Assembly (NCBI GenBank): GCA_949361645.1
Contig: OX442424.1
Location: forward strand, 8,832,832-8,896,831
Reading direction: 5' to 3'
From: Spongilla lacustris
Lineage: Eukaryota; Porifera; Demospongiae; Spongillida; Spongillidae
Length of the DNA stretch: 64,000 nt
The notes under the pieces are model-generated. The model did not search any database, was not told the DNA's origin, and saw only the letters and a list, made by a program, of their open reading frames with translations. Below, piece after piece: positions 10,601 through 22,460 of this stretch. Numbering within the stretch: position 1 is the stretch's first letter; each line of letters starts with the position of its first letter. The translations under genes were made by a program, and so were the position numbers.

Positions 10601-11545
10601 GCAAAATTTCTAGAGTTACATGTAATTTCACCACAATATGTCAAATGTATGGCGAACTGAATATGATCCTGATGAGAGGCAACTTGCTACTGAATCAGTG
10701 ATAAACCTTTTGGATGTAGCGGTGATGTCACTTAGATATCAAGCCGGCTTACCTAGGGCCCAGTGAGTGGTCATAGTCAGGTGTGATGTTGCTACCCATC
10801 TCCACCTTCACGCTCAAGAGGGCTATACAGTGCGCCAACACAGTGTGGTGGGTGGCATGGTGACCAAGGGGATCTAGGGAGCTGGCTGGGCATAGGGCAC
10901 ACTGGGAGCCATTAGAGGTGTCCAAACCAAGCCACTACTTTATGGCTACCTGGAATAGTGAGGGCTCAAGATGAAGGCCAAGACCCTTAGAAGGAACCAC
11001 AGCAGCATGTGGGAAACATTGGTATATAATTGTACATAATTATTAAAACAGACATGCAGGTCAATGCAATGGACTACTGATCTTTCTGTGTGTATTTTGC
11101 CTAAGAATTTCTTGTATGTATTTATTTCTTATTATAAGGACTAATCACAAAAATAATATAAACTACTTGTTAATATGTCTATTACATAATTAGTTGTGTC
11201 AGACTTCTTTCCAAAACGACCCAGATGGGAGAATTTCTTGTTGTTCCCCAGTTGCCATATTCATGGAAACACACACCCAGTTTATTATGAGCTAGGCTAT
11301 AGTGCATGTTTACTTAAATTTCAATGCATGTTAATATCTGATATGTACCGGCCCGTACAGGTGCTCAGCGATCCGTTTCAATTATTTGCGTGTTAGTCAA
11401 TTCATGATACGACAACATGCAAGCTCGTGCATGACATTCCTGCAATGCTGCCACCAGGGAAAAGACAAACCCTCAAGAGGGAAACACATACGAACAGGTA
11501 TATAACTTGGAGCTTACGATTAAAACACACATATAACACTCTAAT
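10601..11545. other. gene-free stretch upstream of the TPR gene
   Basis: No frame with coding character. The left half is probably more decayed retroelement (same base composition as 9.1-10.6 kb). The right half (about 11000-11545) is AT-rich and presumably contains the TPR-gene promoter; no clear motif is visible. Confidence 0.4.
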
Positions 11546-14350
11546 ATGGCCGATTTCGTTTCTTCCAACCCGCTTATTGAGGGCGTCCACGATGAGGAGA
11601 TACAAGGCAGCAAGACGGATCTTAGAAATGCGGATCACGGCTTACCGTTGTCTGCCAGAACGAATGTTTTGCCCAACTCTCCAGTACGGAGCGTACACAC
11701 ATTACAGAGACGATTTGCCAGCCCTCTGCTTGATTACCTTAAACACGCCCACCAACACGGGCTCAGCACAGAGGTATCAAAACAGTTGGAAGAGGTTGAT
11801 GAATTACTTAGAAGAGGGAAACATGCGGAGGCGATATCTTGTATGGAACTGACGTTGTTAACCTCAAACCCACACCCTCCGCTTCAATGCCTACTGTGGC
11901 GCCTTCTAGGGAACGCCCATCTCGCTCTTGGCCAGTACAAGAAGGCATCTATATGTTATCTTCATCACCTTGCCTTTTGCAGAGAGTTAAACGACTTCGA
12001 GGGAATCACTAAAGCCGAATGCAACCTTGGCATATCTTATATGAAGCTGGGTATGCTTAAACTTGCTGGTCGTTGCTTTCTACAATACCTGGAAAACTCC
12101 CGTGTCCTTCAGGACAATATGGGCATTGCAAAGGCGCTAAGCAACCTCGGGGTACTTTCCAAGACTCTGGCCGCACGCGCTTACGAGGCGGCGCTGCGCG
12201 ATAATAGCATCTCGAAGGAAAACGCAGACGCAAATTTAAAAAGAGCTATCGCTTACTTTGAACAACACCTGGAGATTGTAGAACAATACAGAGATCTGTA
12301 AGTCCGTATTCCTGCATGCTATTCTGCAAAGGAGATTAATTGCTATGTATAATTATTTAATTATATGATTATAATATGTAGCGAGAAACAAGCAAGAGCT
12401 TACGGTAACCTGGGATCGTGTCACGAAATGGCTCGGCAGTATCCACAGGCTATGTTCTGTCACAGCAAGGTAACACATCTTGCACAATTACCTATAGATG
12501 TGTTTATACGCTAGCCACCAGAAGTTGGAGATAGTGCGCATGACGAGCGACTGGAGGTCAGAGTGCTACGCACTATGCAACTTGGGAAACTGCTGCCGCG
12601 CAAATCATAAGTATGAAGAAGCATTGGAGTACTACAGTATGGTGAGCTCATCTGCTACTTATTTTGAACACTTAGAGAAATATTAAACGGATTTTACTTT
12701 ATATTTTGCTGAGTCTGCAAAATAAAAAATGATAAATTTCTTTAGAATGTTATTGTATGTATTTTTTGGTAGACAAAACTTCATGGTAGGTCCCCAGACT
12801 CATAAAGTGCATGCATCCATATTTTCAGAATCTGGAGTTGTCACGTAGTATGGACAATACAGCAGGTGAGGTGGCAGCCTTACTTAACCTAGGGGCTACT
12901 TGTGAACTGCTGGGGAAAACACAAAAGGCAATTGAGTGGTACACACTGGTGAGTAATTTGACCATGCATATGAACTGTGACTGAACATGCATTTTTAAGT
13001 ATCTGAGCATCATGGTGCAGCTGAGGGACCAGTGTGGTCAGGCCAGGGCCTTGGCCACACTAGCAGCTCTGAATGAAGATACAGGAGACATGAAGAAGGC
13101 ACGAGTATACTGTACCAAGGTGTGGTCCCCGATAATCACACCTCCTTTCGCATGTGATGATCACCTCCCTTCACATGTGATGATCACCTCCCTTTACATG
13201 TGATGATCACCTCCTTTCACATGGTGATCACCTCTCTTCACATGTGGTGATCACCTCTCTTCACATGTGGTGATCACCTCTCTTCACATGTGATGATCAC
13301 CTCCTTTCACATGTGATGATCACCTCCTTTCACATGTGGTGATCACCTCCTTTTACATGTGATGATCACCTCCTTTCACATGTGATGATCACCTCCTTTT
13401 ACATGTGATGATCACCTCCCTTCACATGTGATGATCATATCCTTTCCTTCAACAGCTGATTGAAGTCTTCCAACAGTTAGGTGATCAGAAGGCAGTAGCC
13501 ATGGCTACAGGGCATCTCAATTCTATTTTGAAACACAGAAACCATAAAGGAGGATCCAAAATCAGTTCTGTCAAGCGAAGCCTTGAGAGTCTTGAGGTGG
13601 AGGACAGTCCACTGGTGCGAAGGGGAAAGAAGCCAAGCAGCCGCCATGCACACTCTAGATTGCATCAATGGAACCAAACTATTCCTTCTTTATCAGAAGG
13701 CTATCCTGCTACTCTGGTCTTGGAAAATCACATAGCCACAAGTACATTTGAGAGCTGTGCAGACAACTTTTACAATGATCACAATATGATGCAAGCTTTG
13801 TTTGAACAGGAAGCAGGGAATTCATTGTATAGGCTTGGAGACTTCATTGCCACACCCCATTTAATAAACTCTGCAATCAGTCCTTTTCTTACCGCTGCCC
13901 CCCCTCCTCCCCATACCACCAGACCTGAGGATCGACCCTTACCTAACATTCCTGATAATCACCATGACAATCACCACTATAATACAGAAAGCATTTCTGA
14001 CTATGCAACCATCAATGAAGAGGGTGGGTCGTCAGGTATGAAGTCTCATGACATCAGGAGAGAGAGACACTTACGTGAATTGAAACGAATGACTGAAGAT
14101 TTCAGTAAGCCTCTCACAGAATTGGGTATTGAAAGCACAGACCGGGAGTGGAACCAATGGTTGGAGATCCAAGGCCTAATAGATGACAGGTATATATGTG
14201 CCCACATGTTAATTGCTAACCATGCCACCTTTCTTATGCAGTACCTTCTCCAGAGGTGGGTCTAATGTGGAAATGACTACATTTGGGAAAAAAGCACACA
14301 TGGACACACGAGCAGCCAACAGTGTTCCCCAGTCACTTGATGTGTTTTGA
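11546..14350 (+). CDS. TPR-repeat protein (LGN/rapsyn/TTC28-like repeats)
   Basis: Seven exons: 11546-12297, 12382-12469, 12522-12641, 12829-12948, 13000-13119, 13456-14189 and 14242-14350, giving 680 residues. An N-terminal 70 residues without recognised domain precede about eight tetratricopeptide repeats with the G-N-x-x-x-x-x-x-x-Y/F and A-x-x-x-Y/F patterns (for example LGNAHLALGQYKKASICYL and CNLGISYMKLG). Exons 3-5 are each exactly 120 bp, one 40-residue repeat per exon, the period typical of LGN, rapsyn and TTC28. The C-terminal 240 residues are polar with a Pro-rich patch (PPPPHTTRPEDRPLPNIP); no GoLoco motif is visible. It is a protein-interaction scaffold; no specific function is assigned. 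Intron 5 holds a minisatellite. The last intron (14190-14241) is inferred because splicing it extends the frame. Confidence 0.8.
13146..13440 (+). repeat. 23-bp minisatellite in TPR-gene intron 5
   Basis: About a dozen units of the form TGATGATCACCTCCTTTCAC with ATG, containing the palindrome TGATCA. Some units have GTGGTGATC instead. Confidence 0.92.
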
Positions 14351-14376
14351 TCAACCACACCCACCTTGCTATGTAG

Positions 14377-14392
14377 TTTATTTAACATTAAA
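14377..14392. terminator. overlapping poly(A) signals of two convergent genes
   Basis: TTTATT at 14377-14382 is AATAAA on the minus strand, about 150 bp past the stop of the octapeptide-repeat gene. ATTAAA at 14388-14393 serves the plus strand, about 40 bp past the stop of the TPR gene. The stop codons are only 180 bp apart, so the 3' UTRs must overlap. Confidence 0.5.
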
Positions 14393-14530
14393 GTTATAAC
14401 AGCAATGCATGTACACTACTACCAATAATTTGTACAAGTTTCTATGGTAACTATAAAAATCACAACAAAATTAACAATGACGGAACATGTACATGAAAAC
14501 AGTGATCAAGTGGTAGGGTTGCCATCAATG

Positions 14531-17500
14531 CTATGCTGACTGGGCTACTTCTTGTGGCATAGCTGTCTTTTCTGCTGTAGCTACAGAAGGCTCAGCCTTA
14601 ACAGAAGGTTCGTTAGCCTTATGAACTGTTTTAGAAGTGCCCTTAGTGTCCATTTGAGCAAGATTTGGCTTTGACCCATGGAGAGGTGGATGGTTAGCTT
14701 TCTGAAGGCTACTCTTTGATTCAGTTGCATCAAGATGTGCACTTGAACCAGATGAAGAAATAGGATTTGATGGTGTCTTGGTTGACTTCTCACTGTGCAT
14801 AGTACTCTTAGAGCCTATATTATGAATACTTGTGCTAGATCCTTTTAGATCCTCGGTGTGCTTCAATTGGGAGGAGCCATGTCCAGAGTGCTGTGCTGGG
14901 ACCTTACGATCACCTGAAGAGAGGTCCTGTTTCGATGATGACAGCTTCACCCTAGAACCATGAAGACTGCTTTTAGAAGTGGCGTGGTCAGAAGATGCAG
15001 TACCCAGTGCCTCCTTAGCTGGATCAACAGCTTTTTCAGTTTTTTGTGAACCAGCCTTCGCAGATGCAGGCCGTTTGTCAGCTTTTTGTGTAATATCAAC
15101 TGAGCTACCCTTCACTTCATCCTTAGGAGGAGCTGCTTTCTCCTCCTTAGGTTGCGCTTTCACTTCATCCTTAGGAGGAGCTGCTTTCTCCTCCTTAGGC
15201 TGTGCTTTCACTTCATCCTTAGGAGGAGCTGCTTTCTCCTCCTTAGGTTGCGCTTTCACTTCATCCTTAGGAGGAACTGCTTTCTCCTCCTTAGGTTGCG
15301 CTTTCACTTCATCCTTAGGAGGAGCTGCTTTCTCCTCCTTAGGTTGCGCTTTCACTTCATCCTTAGGAGGAGCTGCTTTCTCCTCCTTAGGTTGCGCTTT
15401 CACTTCATCCTTATGAGGAGCTGCTTTCTCCTCCTTAGGTTGCGTTTTCACTTCATCCTTATGAGGAGCTACTTTCTCCTCCTTAGGTTGCGCTTTCACT
15501 TCATCCTTATGAGGAGCTGCTTTCTCCTCCTTAGGTTGCGCTTTCACTTCATCCTTATGAGGAGCTGCTTTCTCCTCCTTAGGTTGCGCTTTCACTTCAT
15601 CCTTATGAGGAGCTGCTTTCTCCTCCTTAGGTTGCGCTTTCACTTCATCCTTATGAGGTGCTGTGCTATCAGTCATGACTGAACTGTTGTTGTGAAGCTC
15701 TTCCTTTTTGGCTGGCCCCTTACCAATGTGCTGTGCTTCATGGTGGTCTAGCCTTTTTGATGGGTCCGAACGTTTATCATGCAGGCTTTCACGGCTTTGG
15801 GATGATCCCTTCTTAAGTGACTCACGACTCTTGGACAAAGACACATGACTTGAAACTTTTAGGTTTTCCCGACTAGCAGCTAATGCTTTTGCGTCTGCCG
15901 TCTTATTTGAAGCAAGTTGGATCTGTGAACCAGCAGCCTTCAAACTATCTTGATGATGAACTTTGCCAACACTAGTTGTTGAACTTGATTTTAAATCACC
16001 ATTAACTTTGGGTTTTTTGGATTCAGTAGCTTTGATCTTATCGCTAGTTACATCAACATTGGAAGCAGTTTGTTTGTTCATAGGGTCACCAGATACACCT
16101 AATGAAGCTAGCACCTTGTCATTCTTTGGAGGTGGTGCCTTGTCATCCTTTGGAGGGGGTGCTTTGTCATCCTTTGGAGGGGGTGTCTTTTCATCCTTTG
16201 GAGGGGGTGCCTTGTCATCCTTTGGAGGGGGTGCCTTTTCATCCTTTGGAGGGGGTGCCTTGTCATCCTTTGGAGGGGGGGCCTTGTCATCCTTTGGAGG
16301 GGGTGCCTTGTCATCCTTTGGAGGGGGTGCCTTGTCATCCTTTGGAGGGGGTGCCTTGTCATCCTTTGGAGGGGGTGCCTTTTCATCCTTTGGGGGTGGT
16401 GCTTTGTCATCCTTTGGAGGGGGTGCCTTGTCATCCTTAGGAGGGGGTGCCTTGTCATCCTTTGGGGGGGGTGCCTTGTCATCCTTTGGAGGTGGTGCCT
16501 TGTCATCCTTTGGAGGTGGTGCCTTGTCATCCTTTGGAGGTTGTGCCTTGTCATCCTTTGGAGGTGGTGCCTTGTCATCCTTTGGAGGTTGTGCCTTGTC
16601 ATCCTTTGGAGGGGGTACCTTGTCATCCTTTGGGGGTGGTGCCTTGTCATCCTTTGGAGGTGGTGCCTTGTCATCCTTTGGAGGTGGTGCCTTGTCATCT
16701 TTTGGAGGAGGTGCCTTGTCATCTTTTGGAGCTGCCATTATCTCATCCTTTGGAGCTGCCATTTTTTCATCCTTCGGAGCTGCGATTTTTTCATCCTTTG
16801 GAGCTGTGATTTTCTCATCCTTTGGAGCTGCCATTTTCTCATCATTTGGAACTGCCAATTTCTCATCCTTTGGAGCTGCCATTTTCTCCTCCTTTGGAGC
16901 TGCCATTTTCTCATCCTTTGGAGCTGCGATTTTCTCATCCTTTGGTGCTGCCATTTTCTCATCCTTTGGAGCCGCCATTTTCTCATCCTTTGGAGCTGCG
17001 ATTTTCTCATCTTTTGAAGCTGCCAATTTCTCATCCTTTGGAGCTGCCATTTTCTCATCCTTTGGAGCTGCCATTTTCTCATCATTTGGAGCTGCCATTT
17101 TCTCATCCTTTGAAGCTGCCATTTTCTCATCATTTGGAGCTGCCATTTTCTCATCCTTTGGAGCTGCCATTTTCTCATCCTTTGAAGCTGCCATTTTCTC
17201 ATCCTTTGGAGCTGCCATTGTCTCATCATTTGGAGCTGCCATTTTCTCATCCTTTTGAGCTGCCATTTTCTCATCCTTTGGAGCTGCCATTTTCTCATCC
17301 TTTGGAGCTGCCATTTTCTCATCCTTTGGAGCTGCCAATTTCTCATCCTTTGGAGCTGCCATTTTCTCATCCTTTGAAGCTGCCATTTTCTCATCCTTTG
17401 GAGCTGCCATTGTCTCATCATTTGGAGCTGCCATTTTCTCATCCTTTTGAGCTGCCATTTTCTCATCCTTTGGAGCTGCCATTTTCTCATCCTTTGGAGC

Positions 17501-20139
17501 TGCCATTTTCTCATCCTTTGGAGCTGCCAATTTCTCATCCTTTGGAGCTGCCATTTTCTCATCTATTGGAGCTGCCAATTTCTCATCCTTTGGAGCTGCC
17601 ATTTTCTCATCCTTTTGAACTGCCATTTTCTCGTCTTTTGGAGCTGCCATTTTCTCGTCTTTTGGAGCTGCCATTTTCTCCTCTTTTGGAGCTGCCATTT
17701 TCTCATCGTTTGGAGCTGCCATTTTCTCATCCTTTGGAGCTGCCATTGTCTCATCATTTGAAGGTGGTGCCTTTTCATCCTTTGGAGGTGGTGCCTTGTC
17801 ATCCTTTGGAGGTTGTGCCTTGTCATCCTTTGGAGGGGGTGCCTTTTCATCCTTTGGGGGTGGTGCTTTGTCATCCTTTGGAGGTGGTGCCTTGTCATCC
17901 TTTGAAGGTTGTACCTTGTCATCCTTTGGAGGGGGTGCCTTGTCATCCCTTGGAGGGGGTGCCTTGTCATCCTTTGGAGGTTGTGCCTTGTCATCCTTTG
18001 GAGGTGGTGCCTTTTCATCCTTTGGAGGGGGTGCCTTGTCATCCTTTGGAGGGGGTGTCTTTTCATCCTTTGGAGGTGGTGCTTTGTCATCCTTTGGAGG
18101 GGGTGCCTTGTCATCCTTTGGAGGTTGTGCCTTGTCATCCTTTGGAGGTTGTGCCTTGTCATCCTTTGGGGGTGGTGCGTTGTCATCCTTTGGAGGTGGT
18201 GCCTTGTCATCCTTTGGAGGTTGTGCCTTTTCATCCTTTGGAGGGGGTGCCTTGTCATCCTTTGGAGGGGGTGCCTTGTCATCCTTTGGAGGTTGTGCCT
18301 TTTCATCCTTTGGAGGTGGTGCCTTGTCATCCTTTGGAGGGGGTGCCTTGTCATCCTTTGGAGGGGGTGCTTTGTCATCCTTTGGAGGGGGTGCTTTGTC
18401 ATCCTTTGAAGGTGGTGCCTTTTCATCCTTTGGAGGGGGTGCCTTGTCATCCTTTGGAGGGGGTGCTTTGTCATCCTTTGGAGGGGGTGCTTTGTCATCC
18501 TTTGAAGGTGGTGCCTTTTCATCCTTTGGAGGGGGTGCCTTGTCATCCTTTGGAGGGGGTGCCTTGTCATCCTTTGGAGGTGGTGCCTTGTCATCCTTTG
18601 GAGGTGGTGCCTTGTCATCCTTTGGAGGGGGTGCTTTGTCATCCTTTGAAGGTGGTGCCTTTTCATCCTTTGGAGGGGGTGCCTTGTCATCCTTTGGAGG
18701 TGGTGCCTTGTCATCCTTTGGAGGTGGTGCCTTGTCATCCTTTGGAGGGGGTGCTTTGTCATCCTTTGAAGGTGGTGCCTTTTCATCCTTTGGAGGGGGT
18801 GCCTTGTCATCCTTTGGAGGTGGTGCCTTGTCATCCTTTGGAGGTGGTGCCTTGTCATCCTTTGGAGGGGGTGCTTTGTCATCCTTTGAAGGTGGTGCCT
18901 TTTCATCCTTTGGAGGGGGTGCCTTGTCATCCTTTGGAGGGGGTGCCTTGTCATCCTTTGGAGGGGGTGCCTTGTCATCCTTTGGAGGTGGTATTTTGTC
19001 ATCCTTTGGAGGGGGTGCCTTGTCATCCTTTGGGGGTGGTGCCTTGTCATCCTTTGGAGGTGGTGCCTTGTCATCCTTTGGAGGTTGTGCCTTGTCATCC
19101 TTTGGAGGTTGTGCCTTGTCATCCTTTGGAGGGGGTGCTTTGTCATCCTTTGGAGGTGGTGCCTTGTCATCCTTTGGAGGTTGTGCCTTGTCATCTTTTG
19201 GAGGTTGTACCTTGTCATCCTTTGGAGGTGGTGTCTTTTCATCCTTTGGAGGGGGTGCCTTGACATCCTTTGGAGGGGGTGCCTTGTCATCCTTTGGAGG
19301 GGGTGCCTTTTCATCCTTTGGGGGTGGTGCTTTGTCATCCTTTGGAGGTTGTGCCTTGTCATCCTTTGGAGGGGGTGCCTTTTCATCCTTTGGGGGTGGT
19401 GCTTTGTCATCCTTTGGAGGGGGTGCTTTGTCATCCTTTGGAGGGGGTGCCTTTTCATCCTTTGGAGGTGGTGCCTTGTCATCCTTTGGAGGGGGTGCCT
19501 TGTCATCCTTTGGAGGTTGTGCCTTGTCATCTTTTGGAGCTGCCATTTTCTCATCCTTTGGAGGGGGTGCCTTGTCATCCTTTGGAGGGGGTGCCTTTTC
19601 ATCCTTTAGAGGGGGTGCCTTCTCATTCTCTGGAGGGGGTGCCTTGTCATTCTTAGGAGGAGGTGCCTTGTCATCCTTTGGAGGGGGTGCCTTGTCATCC
19701 TTTGGAGGGGGTGCCTTGTCATTTAGTTCATTCTTTATATCTGAAGGTACTAATGATTTAGGCTGTGGACCATCCGCCTCTTCAGTAATACCTTTTCGTG
19801 TTTCTTCACTAAGCTCGTTTGGCTTCAGTTTAACTCCAATAGTTGTCTTTTCTAGCTCGTTGGTGCTATGAGCGAGTTCCTGGGATGAGAACACAGATAG
19901 CTCATCTAATGCATCGTTAGATGCGTCTCTACTTACTGGTGCAAATTGAGCAGTATCAGTAGCTCCCTGAATCGTTGGAAAATGTACGTCTGCGTAATCA
20001 AGCAAACGTCCAGTTAGCACACTATGTAACTTAATGCACGCCCCTCTGTAATCTGTCATTCCATGCAGCAACTATGCGGCAACTATTCTGTTCTACGTTA
20101 ATACTTACTTCGATCGGATCGCGAAGCTCCACACCCCAT
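14531..20139 (-). CDS. giant octapeptide-repeat protein with N-terminal MGCG acylation motif
   Basis: Two exons, 20109-20139 and 14531-20052, encode 1,850 residues. The short first exon (MGCGASRSDR) was found by looking for an upstream ATG with a donor (GTAAGT). It joins in frame at the acceptor 20053-20054 and gives Gly2/Cys3, the pattern for N-myristoylation plus palmitoylation. After about 110 ordinary residues come roughly 150 tandem octads in three blocks: KDDKAPPP, then KDEKMAAP (about 40 copies, plus positions 16735-17760), then KDDKAPPP again. A unique Ser/Lys-rich stretch follows, then about 11 copies of a 16-mer (KDEVKAQPKEEKAAPH/P) and a Ser-rich tail. No globular domain is visible; the chain should be disordered and highly charged. 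Function unknown. An RFX-type X-box 25 bp upstream hints at ciliary expression. Confidence 0.8.
15110..15660 (-). repeat. 48-bp coding minisatellite (16-residue units)
   Basis: About 11 tandem 48-bp units within the C-terminal part of the octapeptide-repeat gene, encoding KDEVKAQPKEEKAAPP and the APH variant. The P and H variants form two contiguous sub-blocks, showing local duplication. Confidence 0.95.
16108..19735 (-). repeat. 24-bp coding minisatellite with higher-order structure
   Basis: About 150 units of 24 bp encode the octads. Marker variants recur at multiples of 24. The codon change giving KAPPSKDD recurs near 18409, 18504, 18649, 18769 and 18889 (steps of 96-144 bp). In the KMAAP block, a pair of rare variants recurs at 17221 and 17412 (eight units). 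The array grew by multi-unit duplications. No frame of a 24-bp unit contains a stop, so long shadow frames occur on both strands. Confidence 0.95.
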
Positions 20140-20164
20140 TGCTTTGTTTGGAGGCGTTGCATCG

Positions 20165-20178
20165 GTTACCCTGGAAAC
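20165..20178. promoter_or_regulatory. RFX X-box upstream of the octapeptide-repeat gene
   Basis: GTTACCCTGGAAAC is two RFX half sites (GTTACC and GGAAAC) with a two-base spacer, matching the consensus GTNRCC-N(0-3)-RGNAAC closely. It lies 25 bp upstream of the start codon at 20139. X-boxes close to the start are a hallmark of ciliary genes. Confidence 0.6.
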
Positions 20179-20189
20179 GCCTTCTAATC

Positions 20190-20827
20190 GCGTGATTAAA
20201 CATAATTCAATTAACCGTAAATGAATGTGGCTGATTTCAAACGATTAGCAAAACACCCATACCACTAAACTGGCTATAAATAGCCAATGTACCGTACAAT
20301 GAATTGGACTTTAGCGAGCATATTTGGATAGAGCCATCGAATACCTACAACGTAGTAAAACTGCATGCTGACGATTAGAAAGCTGAGACAAAAAAGATAA
20401 CGCTTAAAGTACTCGTTGTCATTGTGGCCAGAAACCACTGAAGCGCTTGCTATGAGTAAATTTAAAACAGGCACACCCCCGAGCGTAAACGGGGTCCCGA
20501 TACGGTGTTTAGCCCCATCAGGCCCCATATTTATGTTATCCGACAGACGTGGCGCTCTCAGACGCACTAGAAGACTAATAAAAATGAGCGAAACAAGATA
20601 TTGGTGAAGAAAATTAAAAATGCATCTACAAACATATGTACACATAGATGTAAAAAGTAAGGAAACAAGGAATTACGGAAATTATGCAATCATTATTACA
20701 GACCTACATTATTTAGCAGATTTACCTGACTGAAATTCTGTGCTAATTGTAGGTCTGTTCTACAAATCCGGCCATCCTACATGTACATCACCAATTCTAT
20801 TTTAATTAAATTTTTATATCTTGTACA
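20190..20827. other. intergenic region with a dispersed repeat
   Basis: A hydrophobic 123-residue frame (20274-20645, minus) has no recognisable family and overlaps repetitive DNA, so it is not called. From about 20574 to 20830 the sequence matches, in pieces and order, 52787-53025: AATGAGTGAAACAAGA-like start, TTCCGTAATTCCTTGTT-like inner part, and ATCACCAATTTTAT then TATATCTTGTA at the end. The repeat forms the 3' flank of QTRT1. Confidence 0.55.
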
Positions 20828-22460
20828 TCAACGTTTTGTGAGGTGCACATTAACAGATGCCAGTGCATTGACCGCCCATGGTTCATAGTTTCCCTCAGGA
20901 TACTGCATGTCCATAAATTCTTGAATGAATTGTGGGAACCTTTGTTCAAGGATGCTTTTACGCAATTCCTTCATCAGAGTCAGCTGTTGTTGACGATGAC
21001 CTCTGAAGTAGCAGCACATATATGCACAAGCACAGTTGATCTACCTGGTAATGGATGTTGTGAATGGTCATGAGGTTGCAGGCAGTAGACTCCCCCTGTA
21101 CTAGGAGGCCATGCAGAGCAGCCCTAGAATGCAGCATACAAGTACTGCACAGACAGTTGGGATCAATGGGGTTAAAATCCTGAGAAAACTCCTTTGACTT
21201 GAGATTCAGTTGTCCCCATGGTACCAGAGCTGTACCAAACCGCTACAGAGCCAAGGAGATCACAATAAGTAAACCTATGAGGCAAAAACTAACACTAACC
21301 GCAGTTCTAGTAGGGAAGACACAGTCGTACATGTCCACTCCTAGAGCGCTGCAAACCACCAAGTCCACTGCAAATCTAGTACCGTCAAGCCATACAGGAG
21401 ATAAGCACACGTATAGCACACACGGGCATACCCTACTCCCATGAGGTAACAAGGCTTTTCTCTTGGCAACATGTCAGTGCACACACTGACCATTCTCCAG
21501 AAGACGTCCTTCTCCTCTCCACCACTTAGCCCTCCAATCGCATAACCTGCCATATTACGCTGTATCATGGCTATGATAAACCTAATCATGATATGCATTT
21601 TGAAACGTGACACTTCTTACCACCAATACACTTCTGTCTAAGTTCAACCTGCAGTCCACCTTGAACGATAGCAAATAGACTTTGTGTATCCTTGTTCTTA
21701 TGTGCAGCTATGCACCTGTACTACAACACACCATCACATCACAGGGAGCTGCAGTGGCTGCACAGTACCTATCAAGCCATCTCACTGTCCTCCACATTGC
21801 CTCCTCTACTCTGGCTCCTGTTATTGAGCTGTGCACAACATCATCTAGTTGCATGATGATATCGGCACCAATCGTGTTTTGAATGGCTATTGAGTGCTCA
21901 GGTGTGAGTAACATCTCACTACCATCATGGGGCGACTGAAACTTCACACCTTCCTACAGCATAGCCCATCGATTATGTCACGTGATGCATTCTACTCACC
22001 TCAGTTATTTCCGCGAGCTTCAAAAGGGACACCATTTGGAAACCGCCACTATCCTATATTAAACAGAAACTAAAACGGAGTTGCAGGAGGCACAGTTTTA
22101 CCGTAAGTAGGCCCCTATTCCAGCCCATGAATTTATGCAGTCCACCAACTTTTTCTAGTATTCTGCAACCCTGGTTTAGGAAAAGGCGCATGAAAAAAAA
22201 AAAAAAGGCACCCCGCCTCCTACCGGTCTGTTACCCAAGTGGTAAGCATTTCCAAGCATAATCTGACAGTCCATGTCTTCCAGTTGCTTTGGAGTCATTC
22301 CCTTAAGGGTGCCCTGGGTACCCACAGGCATGAAAACTGGCGTATCCACAGCATGATGCGAAAGTACCATCTTGGCAACGCGCGCCTTCGTCACAGGACA
22401 TTTAGCTATGATAGTGAACTTCAAAGGTACTGCTGATATCTCACTCATTCCAACTTTCAT
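20828..22460 (-). CDS. QTRT1: queuine tRNA-ribosyltransferase catalytic subunit 1
   Basis: Swaps guanine-34 of GUN-anticodon tRNAs for queuine (with QTRT2). Nine exons: 22224-22460, 22102-22170, 22000-22053, 21738-21953, 21621-21696, 21424-21570, 21300-21367, 21045-21242 and 20828-20983; 406 residues (human 403). Signatures: [39 protein letters not shown] (substrate Asp), [40 protein letters not shown], and DCVFPTRTA with the nucleophile Asp. The zinc site is CLCSTC plus a downstream His in TIHNIHY. The junction after TAAPCD (21737/21738 to 21696) has two nearby acceptors; the choice affects two residues. Another possible start is 22448. The gene diverges from NEK copy A, 830 bp away. Confidence 0.95.

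Noticed and set aside
15152..19871. Long reading frames opposite or out of phase with the octapeptide gene (up to 813 codons on plus, 679 on minus)
   Set aside because: A 24-bp repeat without stop codons is open in most frames. Only the called minus frame has unique sequence at both ends, a fitting upstream exon and a promoter motif.
20274..20645. 123-codon hydrophobic frame on the minus strand
   Set aside because: No family resemblance; overlaps a dispersed repeat and starts within it.
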